Positions 31,113 through 41,379 of a stretch of DNA of 49,868 bases are shown piece after piece. A program made the translations under genes and the position numbers. Numbering within the stretch: position 1 is the stretch's first letter; the number at the start of each line of letters is the position of its first letter. The notes below the pieces were generated by a model. The model did not search any database. It saw only the letters and a list, made by a program, of their open reading frames with translations, and was not told the DNA's origin. Source of the DNA: Tubiluchus corallicola (lineage: Eukaryota > Priapulida > Priapulimorpha > Priapulimorphida > Tubiluchidae); NCBI GenBank assembly GCA_030141605.1, contig JAQGDQ010001139.1, positions 10,001 to 59,868 of the forward strand, written 5' to 3'.

Positions 31113-33582
31113 TGGACTGACTCACACGGACAACAGCGTGTCATAGCGTATATGTCAAAAACCTTAAATCGTTCTCAACGCTTATGGCCTACATTTCAAA
31201 AGGAAGCTTATGCTATCGTGGCTAGCTTTAGAAAGTTTAAAACATATCTATATAACGCGCCAAAAATTGACGTTTATACGGATCATGCACCGTTAATTTA
31301 CTTGTTTACAGCGGCTAGATTAAGAAATCAATTACTGTCTCGATGGGTGGTTGAGCTATTACAGTATAATATTAATATTCATTGTCAAAAGGGTACAACA
31401 AACACAGCTGCTGATGCCTTAAGTCGATTACCAGCATGTTCAGACTTTGTGGAACACTCCCAATATCCTTTAGGGATTTTCAACAACAGTTTATACAATA
31501 TAATTCGCCTGAAAGATTGGCAAAGGAATATAAATATTTAGTAGATCAGAAATCTACCTTAGAGCGCTGTAAAGGTATCAAAACTGCAGAGGTGATTGCT
31601 CAAATTAGCCAACAAATGTTAAGTCAAACTGAACTAGAAAACTATTCAGGTCAGACAATAATCAAAGAGATTCTATCTATAGAGGAAAATGTCTTAGAAG
31701 AAAGCATTTGGACAGGTGAAGACCCATTGTTTTAACAGACCAACAGTCGAATCAGCTAGCAATGAAAATACTCCATCTCAAATTCCGTCATCAACACAGG
31801 AAACCTCCTCATCAGACCACCCAGCCACTCAATTAGAACAAAATGTAAAAGAACATGACCAGGACGAATTTGATGCATTACCTTTAGACCTAACAACAGT
31901 GCAACAATGGCAATTATCAGACCCCAAATTAGCACCAATTATTCATGCTTTAACCTCACCTACACAAACCAACATCCAAACAAAATATGCAGAAAATTTT
32001 TATATTGATGAACAGGGATTATTGTATAAAGTTGAAAATGACTCCATTAATTTGGAACAGGAAAATTTACGGTTAGCTATTCCAGCTAAATTAACAAGTA
32101 TTTTAATAAGAGGCTTTCATGACGAATTTGCTGGACATTCATCAGTAAAAAGAACGTACGAGCATCTGAAGAAACGATATTACTGGCCCGGTATGTTTGT
32201 GCAAATTAAGAAACATGTAGATCAGTGTTTGAACTGCCAAACACGGCGCTTGAGACCGCATCGTAAACCTTTAGGTGTCACAGAATTAGCTAGTAAACCC
32301 TTCGAAAATGTATATTTGGATATCTTAATTTTACCCCAGACAGAATCTGGTTATAAATATTTACTAGTTTTAATAGACCAATTAAGCAGCTGGATTGAAG
32401 CTTTCCCTTTAGTTGATAAATCAGCTAACTCAGTTGCTAATGTCATTCTTACAGAATATTTTTCTCGCCACGGGGCAAGTAAGACCTTTTTCAGTGATCA
32501 GGGAACAGAGTTCAACAATGCTTTATTAAGAGCCTTACTAAAGGAATTTAGGGTAGTTCAAGTATTAGGAACACCGTACCATTCTAATTCACAAGGCCAA
32601 GTTGAAAGAGCCTTATTCAACAATTAGCATATGTTTGCCAACAAAAGTCCACAGATTGGATTAAATACTTGAGGCATGTCTTGTTTGCCCTTAGAATGAT
32701 TCCAAATTCAATAACCGGGTACAGTCCATTTTTTTTAATATATAACCGACACTGTGATTTACCACTCGACAATATCCTTCAACTTAGATCTAAATATTAC
32801 GGTTGTGACCCAATTAGACTCGATCTCAATCGTTTACACGAGGCCTTTCTGCAAACCCGACAATTAATGCATAAAATCGTCTAGCTCATAAAAAACGTTA
32901 TGATAAAAGTACGCATATACCCCTTTTCAAAATTGGTGACCCGGTTTTCTTATGTAAAGCTAATTTAGACCCTGCTGAATCACATAAATTATGTCGACCA
33001 TGGGCCCCATATTACGTAATAGTTAATAAAATTGATGAATCTCGTTTTAGAATTGTTCATAATACAACAGGCAAATTTAAAATAGTACATCCAAATCGTT
33101 TACGGAAGGCCAATTTACCGTCTAATCAATGCCTGCTACCAACAGGGACATCGTCGCATTCCAAGCGAACTTCAAAACGAAAATCCACATTACATTACGT
33201 CCCGGAAACTCTTTCAGACAGTGATTCAAATAATTTAACGAATGAAATACAACCTGATCCAATTCCAATCGGAACACCGCCCCCAGAATTGGATTTCTAT
33301 GAAAATGAACCTCAAGCTAACATTTCGCCTAGTTCATCAAATTCCACACTTACTTCCTTGCCATCTTTAGAACGTATAGACTCGACGGAGACGGAGAATT
33401 TAATTCAAACCGAAACAGATTATGCAATGCCAATAGATAACTTAATTCCCCCACTCGTTAATCGCTCTATAAAACGCTCATCAGATGCCGAGACGCCTGT
33501 TAAGCGTGCCAGAATTAATTTAATTAGGTTGCACAAACCAGGCATCTTTAAAACATTGCGCCGAAAATTTTGCAAACAATAA
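31113..33582 (+). pseudogene. Ty3/gypsy retrotransposon pol: RNase H and integrase, 5'-truncated and frame-broken
   Basis: The element begins abruptly inside RNase H (first recognisable codons from 31113), so gag, protease and reverse transcriptase are gone. RNase H continues with VYTDHAPLIYL and TNTAADALSRLP to about 31430. A linker in a different frame follows to about 31735. Integrase is in the frame 31716-32627: the H2C2 zinc finger (HDEFAGH through QCLNCQ), then the catalytic D (YLDIL), D (FSDQGTEF) and E (QVERAL). A one-base break near 32620 moves the rest to 32669-32884, and a further stop near 32882 separates the C-terminal part, which reads open in one frame from about 32890 to 33582 (KIGDPVFLCKA is the SH3-like start). 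At least four breaks make it inactive. Confidence 0.9.
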
Positions 33583-34400
33583 CTAAAATAATATTACAGT
33601 TACAGTTAAAGTTACCATATATTATAAGGTTATACTTTAGCGTTTAATATCAAGGTAATAATTAAAGTTACTATTATATTATAAGATCATACCTTAGTGT
33701 TATAAAACAGAATAGTAGCATTTTAAGGACGAGAACGTCATCAATCACGTTTCTCTATGTATAAGGTAAGTATAGGTTTCATTTATAATGAAAGTGTTTA
33801 GAGTATGAACATTTTTCGATTCCCGGGAAAGCATTTACGTTTATAACGTTTAAATGTAGCAGACGGGATGCTTATGCATATCGATGGTGTTCATGCAACC
33901 ATTTTATTAAAACATTTAGTATGAGTTCAAGCCCACACACGACTTTACGCCACAAGAATATATATCGGTAAGCATACTATGAACATTAACATGAAGCCGT
34001 CGTTTCTCACTCACGACTTGACGTAGCTGGCGATCAGACTTTCACTTTTCGTAATTTACGACCCAAGGATTCTTAAGAAGATTCACTAAGAAACCGCGCT
34101 GAGCCGTGCAGGGGTCCTGTTCCATTCATGCTGACTTTCACTTTTCGTAATTTACGGCCAAGGATTCTCAAGTCTTAGAATGATTGAGCCCTTACACATA
34201 CATGATAACCAACCATTTGGGCGCCATCAGTCTTAGCCCGTAAAATTGCTTTATTGAGCGTTAGTTAGCTCAGATTACAAAGACCCTGGACATGGTGCAA
34301 ACACGCGAACATTTTACGTTTTACACAAGACCAATAAATATATTAGTCTGCTAAGGTCGTCACTCCACTAAACTACATGCCGAACTCAGCAGATGAAATT
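33583..34400 (+). repeat. possible 3' LTR region of the gypsy element
   Basis: Directly after pol lies a direct repeat of about 55 bp (TTAAAGTTAC..TATTATA, twice within 33615-33710). Further on, a GACTTTCACTTTTCGTAATT block is repeated at about 34038 and 34132, and AATAAA stands at about 34333. This is the place and content expected of a 3' LTR, but without the 5' partner the limits cannot be set. Confidence 0.35.
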
Positions 34401-35636
34401 ATAAATGTAATTTAAAATATATCTACATCATTTATTATATCACTGACATTACAGATATAATATAGCTAGTACAAATGTTTCATTACAACGACAGATGTAC
34501 GTTAGATAATGAGGATTACAGTACTTATTTAATCTAGTTTTAGAAAAGATAACGTGCAAAATTAATTTAGCAAATGCATAAGTTCCAGAGAGGGGTATTG
34601 CACTAATGATTTAAAAGAATATTTGTATACTGCTCTAACGATTTAAAAGAATATCTCTGGCGATTTAAAAAGTATAACTGTATTTAATACTCAACCACAT
34701 CATGCGCTGATGATTTTCAAGAATATTTGCATTAGGAGAATATCTCACAGTATATCGCTAAGAACGTTTGTGTTGAGTAATTAAATAAATACTTATATTA
34801 AATACTTCAGCAACGTGTGAAGTGTGTTAACATTTACGCTGTATTACTCTACAAAAAGAATTTCTAATTAACGAGCCCGGTTGAAGTACTAGAACGAATA
34901 ACCAACATATTAAACTAAGATTATAGCTAGATTAAACTCGGAACTACTAATTCAGATAACCGACTTGAATAAATGTACCGATCAAATGTTTTAGTGTAGA
35001 GTTTAATTACTAGAATCATTTCAAAACGGATAAAATTGACCACTTATAATCCATAATTTTAAATTCTAACGACCATTTACGAGAAAAAAATAATAAAACC
35101 AAATAACTGTCAGAAAATAAATCTTACGTTTAGGCATAATGCAATTTAACCCTGGCCAATTATGCCGAATAACGCAGGATATATATATATACCGTCTAGA
35201 CCACCGTCTGTTAAATCATATCGTCTAGACAAGCGTCTGTCAAAACCGAGCGCGCGGCGGACCCATAAATGCAGAGTATTATCAGTAAATTAGTATCTCT
35301 TTAAAACAGTAGGAAAGAAGACGTTTTCTGGTAGACTCAAATTAGCGAATATTCGGTTATTGTATAATAACTTATGATGCTAAATACAAACATACCAAGT
35401 AGACGCTGCGGACGTTGCTCTCTTCCTTTCGATCCATCTTGATCCATAACACAGGTGGTTTTTTCCGTTTACTAGATCCATGGCACAAATAGTTTTTTTT
35501 TGCTTGGTCCATAACACAAATAGTTTTTTAGGCATAGTTCACACTTTTATATAATAGGTCCATACAAAAAGGATAGATATTTTTTTTGGAATTTCCAGGA
35601 TTTTTAAATTTTTTTTTCGATTTTCCTTCCATTTTT

Positions 35637-35864
35637 TTAATCCACTACTAGCCACCTCTCTTCCGCCCCCTCTTCCCATTTACGCTTCTCCAGTCTCATC
35701 AGTTGGGCCAGGTTCCAAATTGCGATTATGTCTGGTGCAGCCGTACAAATACAGTAATTCTCCCTGTTGATAAACCTGACCAGGCCGGGAGCGTATTTAT
35801 TTAGTAACTTAGCCATAACTGGCATCCCGCAGATATTACTTAATCTAAAGATCACTAGCTCCTC
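35637..35864 (-). CDS. unrecognised small protein, copy A, exon 2
   Basis: After acceptor TTTTACAG the exon reads EELVIFRLSNICGMPVMAKL, then LNKYAPGLVRFINRENYCIC, TAAPDIIAIWNLAQ, and a charged tail ending WLVVD, 75 residues. It is alike in all three tandem copies (ICGM/IFGM, KYAPG.VRFINRE.(Y/F)CICT, IIAIWNLA..MR). I do not recognise the fold. Hydrophobic and basic stretches suggest a compact globular domain; no signal peptide or membrane helix. With exon 1 the protein is 136 residues. Confidence 0.75.
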   Translation of the reverse strand, partial: EELVIFRLSNICGMPVMAKLLNKYAPGLVRFINRENYCICTAAPDIIAIWNLAQLMRLEKRKWEEGAEERWLVVD

Positions 35865-35996
35865 CTGTAAAATGAATATAAATCTTTATTAAAAGGAAAA
35901 AAAGGGGGGTCCTTGAGACAAATTTTCTTTTAACTGCAGAATTAGCAATGTAATGATTTTAGCATAATTGTGATTACTTCTAAAACTATTACTTAC
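35865..35996 (-). other. intron of copy A (132 bp, phase 0)
   Basis: GGA|GTAAGT to TTTTACAG|GAG. The 3' part (AATAAAGATTTATATTCATT then TTACAG) is nearly identical in all three copies. Confidence 0.75.
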
Positions 35997-36179
35997 TCCA
36001 TCAATAATAGATTTGCCGCAGAAAATTTTACATATTCCTGGCAAATACGTCATTCTGAGATCACGACTGATCTGTTGATGTAAACGTTCTCGCTCGTCTA
36101 GCACGTCATAAAAATTGCCGCTCGTAACTTCAAGCTCTACCGCCAGTAAGTAAGCATTGCTTGGAACCTCACATTCCAT
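35997..36179 (-). CDS. unrecognised small protein, copy A, exon 1
   Basis: The exon encodes 61 residues, MECEVPSNAYLLAVELEVTS then GNFYDVLDERERLHQQISRD, ending KSIIDG before GTAAGT. The start is chosen because copy B has an in-frame stop three codons before the equivalent ATG, although copy A could be read further upstream to 36365. The region is acidic at first and then helical and charged. No known family is recognised. Being open and spliced alike in copies A and B with mostly conservative changes argues for a real gene under constraint. Confidence 0.7.
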
Positions 36180-36400
36180 TTTTTTTACGAATTTGTGAAA
36201 GTAGTAAAACTGAAATTTACGAAAGTAGTAAAATAAATAACACACAACTAAATAATACACCCACACAGCACTAGCAAAAATTACGAAGAGGGACTGACCA
36301 CAACTACAACTCTCTTTTATGTGAAAAGGCCTGGGAACTTCGTAATAGAATCTCATTACTTCCATATGTTGTGTATAAAAACCGCATATACCCCATCATT

Positions 36401-36779
36401 ACTAAGTCATCACAGCCTTTATGACCAAACCCTAGGCGCAGAACCAATCTTAATGATCATTTGGATACACCGTTTGTTTGGGAAACCTTGACTGCAAAGA
36501 AACTTTTCCCACGCACAGCTGTCCAGGCCAAAAATTATTACAAGTGGACACGTGCCTCAGACCTCGTAGGTCGATTCGGCTTGGATATCAACTCACCAAA
36601 TAAGTTGAGACTGTTAGTTGAACCACACTTATATTTGCGCATGCGCACATGCGCCAGGGATACACCTTTAAAATAACTGTCCGTTACCTAATAATTTCGT
36701 TCATCCAGATTTTTCTCATAGTAAGGGACTGTGAATAAAAGTTAAGATAATTTTTGCTGTGAATACATGTTAATCTTAC
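36401..36779. other. spacer between duplication units
   Basis: Not clearly shared between units. A 71-codon plus-strand frame (36461-36676) has no recognisable domain, and I do not call it. Confidence 0.4.
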
Positions 36780-37666
36780 CTATTGCTCTGATGATTTTAA
36801 AGAATATTTGATTTAAAAGGAAATTTCACACCATATTGCCCTGATGATTTAAAAGAATATTTCACAGTATATTGCTAAGAACATTTGTGTTGAGTAATTA
36901 AATAAATACTTATATTAAATACTTCAGAAACGTGTGAAGTGTGTTAAGATTTACGCTGTATTACTCTACAAAAAGAATTTCTAATTAACGAGCCCCGTTG
37001 AAGTAGTAGAACGAATAACCAACATATTAAACTAAGATTATAGCTAGATTAAACTCGGAACTACTAATTCAGATAACCGAGTTGAATAAATGTACCGATC
37101 AAATGTTTTAGTGTAGAGTTTTAATTACTAGAATCATTTCAAAACGGATAAAATGACCACTTATAATCTATAATTTTAAATTCTAATGACCATTTACGAG
37201 AAAAATAAAACCAACTAACTGTCAGAATATATGCTTTATCTTACGTTTAGTCATAATGCAATTCAACCCCGGTCAATTACCGCGAATTACGCAGGATATA
37301 TATATATCGTCTAGACCACCGTCTGTTAAACCGTATCGTCTAGACAAGCGTCTGTTAAACCGGGCGTGCGGACCCATAAACACAGAGTATTATCACTAAA
37401 TTAGTACTTCTTCATGCCATAGGAAAGAAGGTGTTTTCGCTGTAGACTCAAATTAGCGAATATTCGGTTATTGTATAATAACTTACGATATTAAATACAA
37501 ACATACCTTCCTTGCGATCCACCTTGATCCATAAACACAAACAGTTTTTTTTGTTTACTAGGTCCATGGCACAAATAGTTTTTTTTGCTTGGTCCGTAAC
37601 ACAAATAGTTTAATGCATAGTCACACTTTTATATAATAGGTCCACAGAAAGGATAAATACTTTTTT

Positions 37667-37936
37667 TCAATTTCTAGGATTTTTTAAATTTTTTTTTAAT
37701 TTTCCACTTTTTTCCACTGTTAGCCATTTTTCTTCCGTCCCCTCTTCCCATTTTCGTTTCTCTAGTCTCATCATCCGCGCCAGGTTCCATATTGCTATTA
37801 TTTCCGGTGCCGCCGTACAAATACAGAAATTTTCTCTGTTAATAAACCGGACCCGGCCGGGCGCGTATTTATTCAGTAATTTAGCCATAACTGGCATCCC
37901 ACAAATATCGCTCAATTTGAAGACCACTAGTTCTTC
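37667..37936 (-). CDS. unrecognised small protein, copy B, exon 2
   Basis: Starts EELVVFKLSDICGMPVMAKL after TTTTACAG and follows copy A closely (RFINRENFCICTAAPEIIAI). It then runs 14 residues past copy A's stop, ending VEKSGKLKKNLKNPRN, because the stop codon of copy A is not present here. Length 89 residues; total protein 150. Most differences from copy A are conservative (R/K, D/N, Y/F, L/M). Function unknown. Confidence 0.75.
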   Translation of the reverse strand, partial: EELVVFKLSDICGMPVMAKLLNKYAPGRVRFINRENFCICTAAPEIIAIWNLARMMRLEKRKWEEGTEEKWLTVEKSGKLKKNLKNPRN

Positions 37937-38053
37937 CTGTAAAATGAATATAAATCTTTATTAAAAGTCCTTGAGACAAGTTTTCTTTTAACTACAGAAT
38001 TAGCAATGTAGTGATTTTAGCATAATTGTGATTACTTTAAAACTATTACTTAC
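37937..38053 (-). other. intron of copy B (117 bp, phase 0)
   Basis: GGA|GTAAGT to TTTTACAG|GAA, 15 bp shorter than in copy A. Confidence 0.75.
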
Positions 38054-38236
38054 TCCATCAATAATAGATTTGCCGCAGAAAATTTCACATATTCCCGGCA
38101 AATACATCACTTGGAGATCACGACTAATCTGTTTATGTAAACGTGCTCGCTCGTCTAAAACGTCATAAAAATTCCCGCTAGTAACTTCAAGCTCTACCGC
38201 CAGTAAGTAAGCATCCCTTGGTACCTCACATTCCAT
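38054..38236 (-). CDS. unrecognised small protein, copy B, exon 1
   Basis: 61 residues, MECEVPRDAYLLAVELEVTS then GNFYDVLDERARLHKQISRD, ending KSIIDG. A TAA lies in frame three codons upstream of the ATG, fixing this start. It differs from copy A at only about nine residues, and the exon has exactly the same length. Confidence 0.75.
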
Positions 38237-38637
38237 TTTTTTTATTTTATGAATTCGGGAAACTAGTAAAACTGAAAGTCGTGAAAGTAGTAAAACTGAA
38301 TATCTTGCACAGCTAAATAAAACTAGTATTTCTTCAAGCAGTAGGAAAGAAGATGTTTTCTTTGTAGACTCAAATCAGCGAATATCCGATTATCTCTTAT
38401 ATTAATATTTTTGTTGTATAATAATTCACGGTGCCAAATACAAATTCCTTTAAGAGATAAGTTTAAAACAAAAAGGAAAACGTGAATTTAACATACCAAT
38501 TGGGCGTCGTTCCTTTTTCTCGATTCATATCACAAATAGTTCATATATAGTCCACACACATAGTCCACATTGAAAGGATAAATATTTTTTTGAGCTTTCT
38601 AAGTTTTAGATTTTTTTTGGTTTTCTTTTCCTTTTCT

Positions 38638-38862
38638 CTAATCTTCCAACCACCTCTCCTCCGCCCGTTCTTCCCAACTACACTTGGCGGCCCTCATTAT
38701 GCGGGCCAGGTTCCAGATAGCAAGGATGTCCGGCACGTCTGTACAAATACAATAATCTTCCCGATTAATGAACCTTACTCGGCCAGGCGCAAATTTGTCC
38801 AATAACCTCGCCATAACCAGCATTCCGAAAATACTGCTCAGCTTAAATATCACTAGCTCCTC
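38638..38862 (-). CDS. unrecognised small protein, copy C, exon 2
   Basis: Starts EELVIFKLSSIFGMLVMARL after TTTTACAG, then RFINREDYCICTDVPDILAI and a charged tail ending RWLED, 74 residues. It is the most diverged copy (ICGM is IFGM, NKYAPG is DKFAPG) but fully open, so exon 2 has kept its frame since the duplication. Confidence 0.7.
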   Translation of the reverse strand, partial: EELVIFKLSSIFGMLVMARLLDKFAPGRVRFINREDYCICTDVPDILAIWNLARIMRAAKCSWEERAEERWLED

Positions 38863-38994
38863 CTGTAAAATGAATATAAATCTTTATTAAAAAGTTCTTT
38901 GAGACAAATTTCCTTTTAGCTTCAAAATCATCAATACAGTGATTTTATTGATACTGGTAGTGTAATAGTGATTATTACTAAAACTATTACTTAC
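38863..38994 (-). other. intron of copy C (132 bp)
   Basis: GGA|GTAAGT to TTTTACAG|GAG. Confidence 0.7.
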
Positions 38995-39100
38995 TCCATT
39001 AATAATAGATTTGCCGAAGTACCTCTCAAATGTGCCAAGATGTACATTTTTTAATTCGCGGGTGACCTGCTGATATGGGTACTCGCCTTCATCGATCAGC
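38995..39100 (-). CDS. unrecognised small protein, copy C, upstream exon (5' half replaced)
   Basis: The 3' part (YQQVTRELKNVHLGTFERYF then GKSIING) aligns with exon 1 of copies A and B. The first half (MECEVP... to FYDVL) is absent. At 39100 there is a plausible splice acceptor (CCATTCATGCAG|G), so copy C may begin this exon by splicing from an unseen upstream exon, in phase 2. Alternatively the open frame continues upstream to about 39171 without an ATG, and the copy is a pseudogene. Confidence 0.5.
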
Positions 39101-39180
39101 CTGCATGAATGGGAGGAGATAGGGAAGAGTCTAACAGCTTGTACGTTAATAAACAATAAGCATAATTCCAATTATAATCT

Positions 39181-39788
39181 TTTTATAACTTTGAAATAAG
39201 AATATATGCCTAAGTCTCTTTAAACTCTTCTCTCTGCTAACCTCACCCACATTAAGAAGTTTATTGGTAACACACCTAGAAAACGAAGCACAGAAAAGAA
39301 AAAAATCAAATCCTTGTCAATTGTGGAGAGCAGCTCAACAGCTTAAAACTGATTCTTTAACTTCCTAGTAAAAAAAACAATAAGGCATCCAGCGCTATAC
39401 ACAGATTTTCTAATGATTCTGAATTTCCAGGCTGAAATTATCAATTAAAAAAGTTTTATTTGTAGACCAAGAAAAGATATAAAATAGGAGTAGCTAAACT
39501 TTTGAACTTTGGTTATTTAGTAAATGCTTTTTAGAAGTACTAGTGAAAATCAAAGCGCCCACACTGCACCTTCGAAACAAAGGCTGGTTTCTCTAAAATT
39601 ATTATTAATAATACAGTGATGTGATAAGAATGATAATCGTCATCTAAATAAGCATTATTAATTTGAATGTTCACGATTTGAGTACGATCAGTGCCCTGGC
39701 CGCATTAAATTTGAAGGTAAATATAAGGAAATTTCATACATCAAGATGCTAAAAGTGACAGTATCTATAGATAGAAAGTAAAACTTAC
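39181..39788. other. no gene supported
   Basis: A short plus-strand frame after CCTCACCCACATTAAG (about 39235-39345) is basic and open for some 35 codons but matches nothing I know. Confidence 0.35.
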
Positions 39789-40034
39789 TTTTCACAGAAA
39801 CAGCTATTTTGTTTGACGTGACTGAACCAACAGTGTTTTTTGCTTCACACTCGTATTCTCCATCATCCTCAGTTTTTACAGCAGACCTGCTAAGGACATC
39901 ATCTGTGTCAGGTAAATCATCACCGTCCAGTTTCCAGGTGAAGGTTGGCGAAGGATTAGCATCAGCTTCACATTTCAGCCCTAATTCTGATCCCATTGAA
40001 ATCTGTGAACTTCCAATAGTGATTATCAAATTCA
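39789..40034 (-). CDS. immunoglobulin (I-set-like) domain exon
   Basis: 246 nt between acceptor CATGCAG and donor GAAAA|GTAAGT, phase 1 at both ends, the usual arrangement for a single Ig domain. It contains ISMGSELGLKCEADANPSPT with the B-strand cysteine, the core tryptophan in FTWKLDGDDL, and EDDGEYECEAKNTVGSVTS with the F-strand D.G.Y.C motif, ending AVSV. All Ig landmarks are present and the frame is open. It is an extracellular adhesion or immune-type domain. The parent gene is not certain; a second Ig exon lies 0.75 kb upstream and phase-compatible C1q exons 9 kb downstream. Confidence 0.85.
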
Positions 40035-40299
40035 CTGCATGAGCTTTATCTACGAATGTGGTTGTTGCTTCGCGACAAATTTCTTCAGTCAAGGTAATTA
40101 AATGAACTATGACAGTAAAGGTACTTGTCGTCTTTTGCTTGATGATGGACGAGCTTCTTAAAACATTACAAGTCAGTTTCCATAAATAAGTCAAATGATT
40201 AATAAATAATCAATAAATACTTACATTTTTCACAAGTTAAATTATTTACTAAAAAGCTTCATACATATCAGAAGAGCAACATATCATCATCACGAAATG

Positions 40300-40695
40300 C
40301 CTGTTATAATTCCAACGTTCGAGTTCGATTCGAACGAGTTTTTTTAGTTCGAACTCAATTCGAATCCAAAACTATAGATTCGAATAATTCAACACTTCAG
40401 TCACACATGTTCCTGATCACTAAAACGATTGAAACAACATGCAATTGGCATAATTTAGCAGTGATTTCTGTGCACAATTTTAAACAAATTACTAGTCGTT
40501 TTATTGCAGAACAAAATCTAGTGATACACATGATCTTTGTAAGACTTATTTTTACTGATGGTTCAAAAACTCGTTCGAAAATCGTTCAATCTCATTTCGA
40601 ATTCGAAACACTGAAGTTCGGTTCGAATTCGAAAGTCACAAATTCGGTTCGATTCGAATTCGGTTTCTGGTAAAGAATGCTCACCCCTAGTTATA
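40300..40695. mobile_element. MITE-like repeat with TTCGAATTCG subterminal repeats
   Basis: Many TTCGAA/TTCGAT motifs cluster at the two sides (40318-40395 and 40560-40675) in inverted arrangement. The right edge reads, in reverse complement, CTAGGGGTGAGCATTCTTTA, a hAT-like terminus. The left terminus is not clear. Confidence 0.5.
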
Positions 40696-40778
40696 ATACC
40701 AAAGCATTTCAATGATGATGAACATTATCATTCATAAAACTACGGAAGATTTTCATAAAAAAGTTAATAAATGCGTAC

Positions 40779-40950
40779 CTACAACAGTGAGCTGAGCAGT
40801 CCGGGAATCTTCTTCAATGTTTGGTTGTCTGCACATACTTGCACATGTGCGTGCCTCGATCCTCAAGCAGACTGCCGTTACTAATATGAATGCCGTATAA
40901 ACCGGTTTGTGGAGGACCGTTATCTAAATAAGACACTCGTCCTACTTAGA
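40779..40950 (-). pseudogene. second immunoglobulin domain exon, frame-broken
   Basis: Reads DNGPPQTGLYGIHISNGSLL then EDRGTHMCK (the D.G.Y.C region of an Ig F strand, with H for Y). It changes frame within about 10 nt to CRQPNIEEDSRTAQLTVV, the G strand, and ends at donor GTAG|GTACGC in phase 1. One base separates the two parts. The 5' half of the domain (B-strand Cys, core Trp) is not visible, so this is partial or decayed. Confidence 0.5.
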
Positions 40951-41074
40951 GCGCGTCGATCTTTGTACTATTCTACGTAGTAGCTGAAGATCACGTGATC
41001 TTTGTTGACTCAGCATACAAGACTTACTTCGTTGCCTTCCGCTACTCCCTGCGGCTCCTGTCACTTTGTTTACA

Positions 41075-41200
41075 TCACGTACAGCAACAACAACAACAGC
41101 AGCAGCAACAGCTACGGCAACGACAACAACAATAACAACGAAAACAACAACAGCAACAGCAACGACAACGAAAACCACAACGACGACGTTGACGGCAACA
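41075..41200. repeat. CAA/CAG/CGA trinucleotide repeat
   Basis: Imperfect AAC/AGC/GAC triplet run. Open frames in both directions (asparagine-, valine- or cysteine-rich) are by-products. Confidence 0.85.
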
Positions 41201-41379
41201 TGAAGGGCACACCAAAAGTAACCACAACACCGTCGCCACACGTGCATCATTCGCTTCACACCATGGTAGCAACAAGAATCAAATTGTGTAAACAAGGATC
41301 AATAGAAGAGCCACAGATGGCCATGAAATCTACCACCATACAGCATTTGCTAGGAGCATGTCAACAGTTATGAGAAAAT

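Larger units (their letters stand above)
34560..36400 (-). repeat. tandem segmental duplication, unit A (small-gene copy A)
   Basis: From about 34600 to the gene start, sequence is nearly collinear with 36780-38260 at an offset of 2.03-2.12 kb, intergenic DNA included; for example TGTTGAGTAATTAAATAAAT at 34771 and 36888. Near 35175-35240 each unit has a TA run followed by two CGTCTAGAC..GCGTCTGT direct repeats. Confidence 0.9.
36780..38260 (-). repeat. tandem segmental duplication, unit B (small-gene copy B)
   Basis: Collinear with unit A over most of its length with scattered small indels; it holds copy B of the gene. Confidence 0.9.
38320..39180 (-). repeat. tandem segmental duplication, unit C (shortened, diverged)
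   Basis: Matches units A and B in the segment TAGGAAAGAAG.TGTTTTC..TGTAGACTCAAAT and in both exons and the intron, but intergenic DNA is reduced (about 0.97 kb offset from copy B) and divergence is greater. Confidence 0.8.

Noticed and set aside
33283-33582. Separate gene at the end of the gypsy element
   Set aside because: It reads in the same frame as the integrase C-terminal region from about 32890, so it is the tail of pol.
35889-36365. Longer N-terminus for small-gene copy A with a hydrophobic, signal-like segment
   Set aside because: Copy B has an in-frame stop just before the shared ATG, so the conserved start is MECEVP; the upstream open frame is probably chance.
41002-41373. Asparagine-rich plus frame and valine/cysteine-rich minus frames
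   Set aside because: By-products of the CAA/CAG/CGA trinucleotide repeat.
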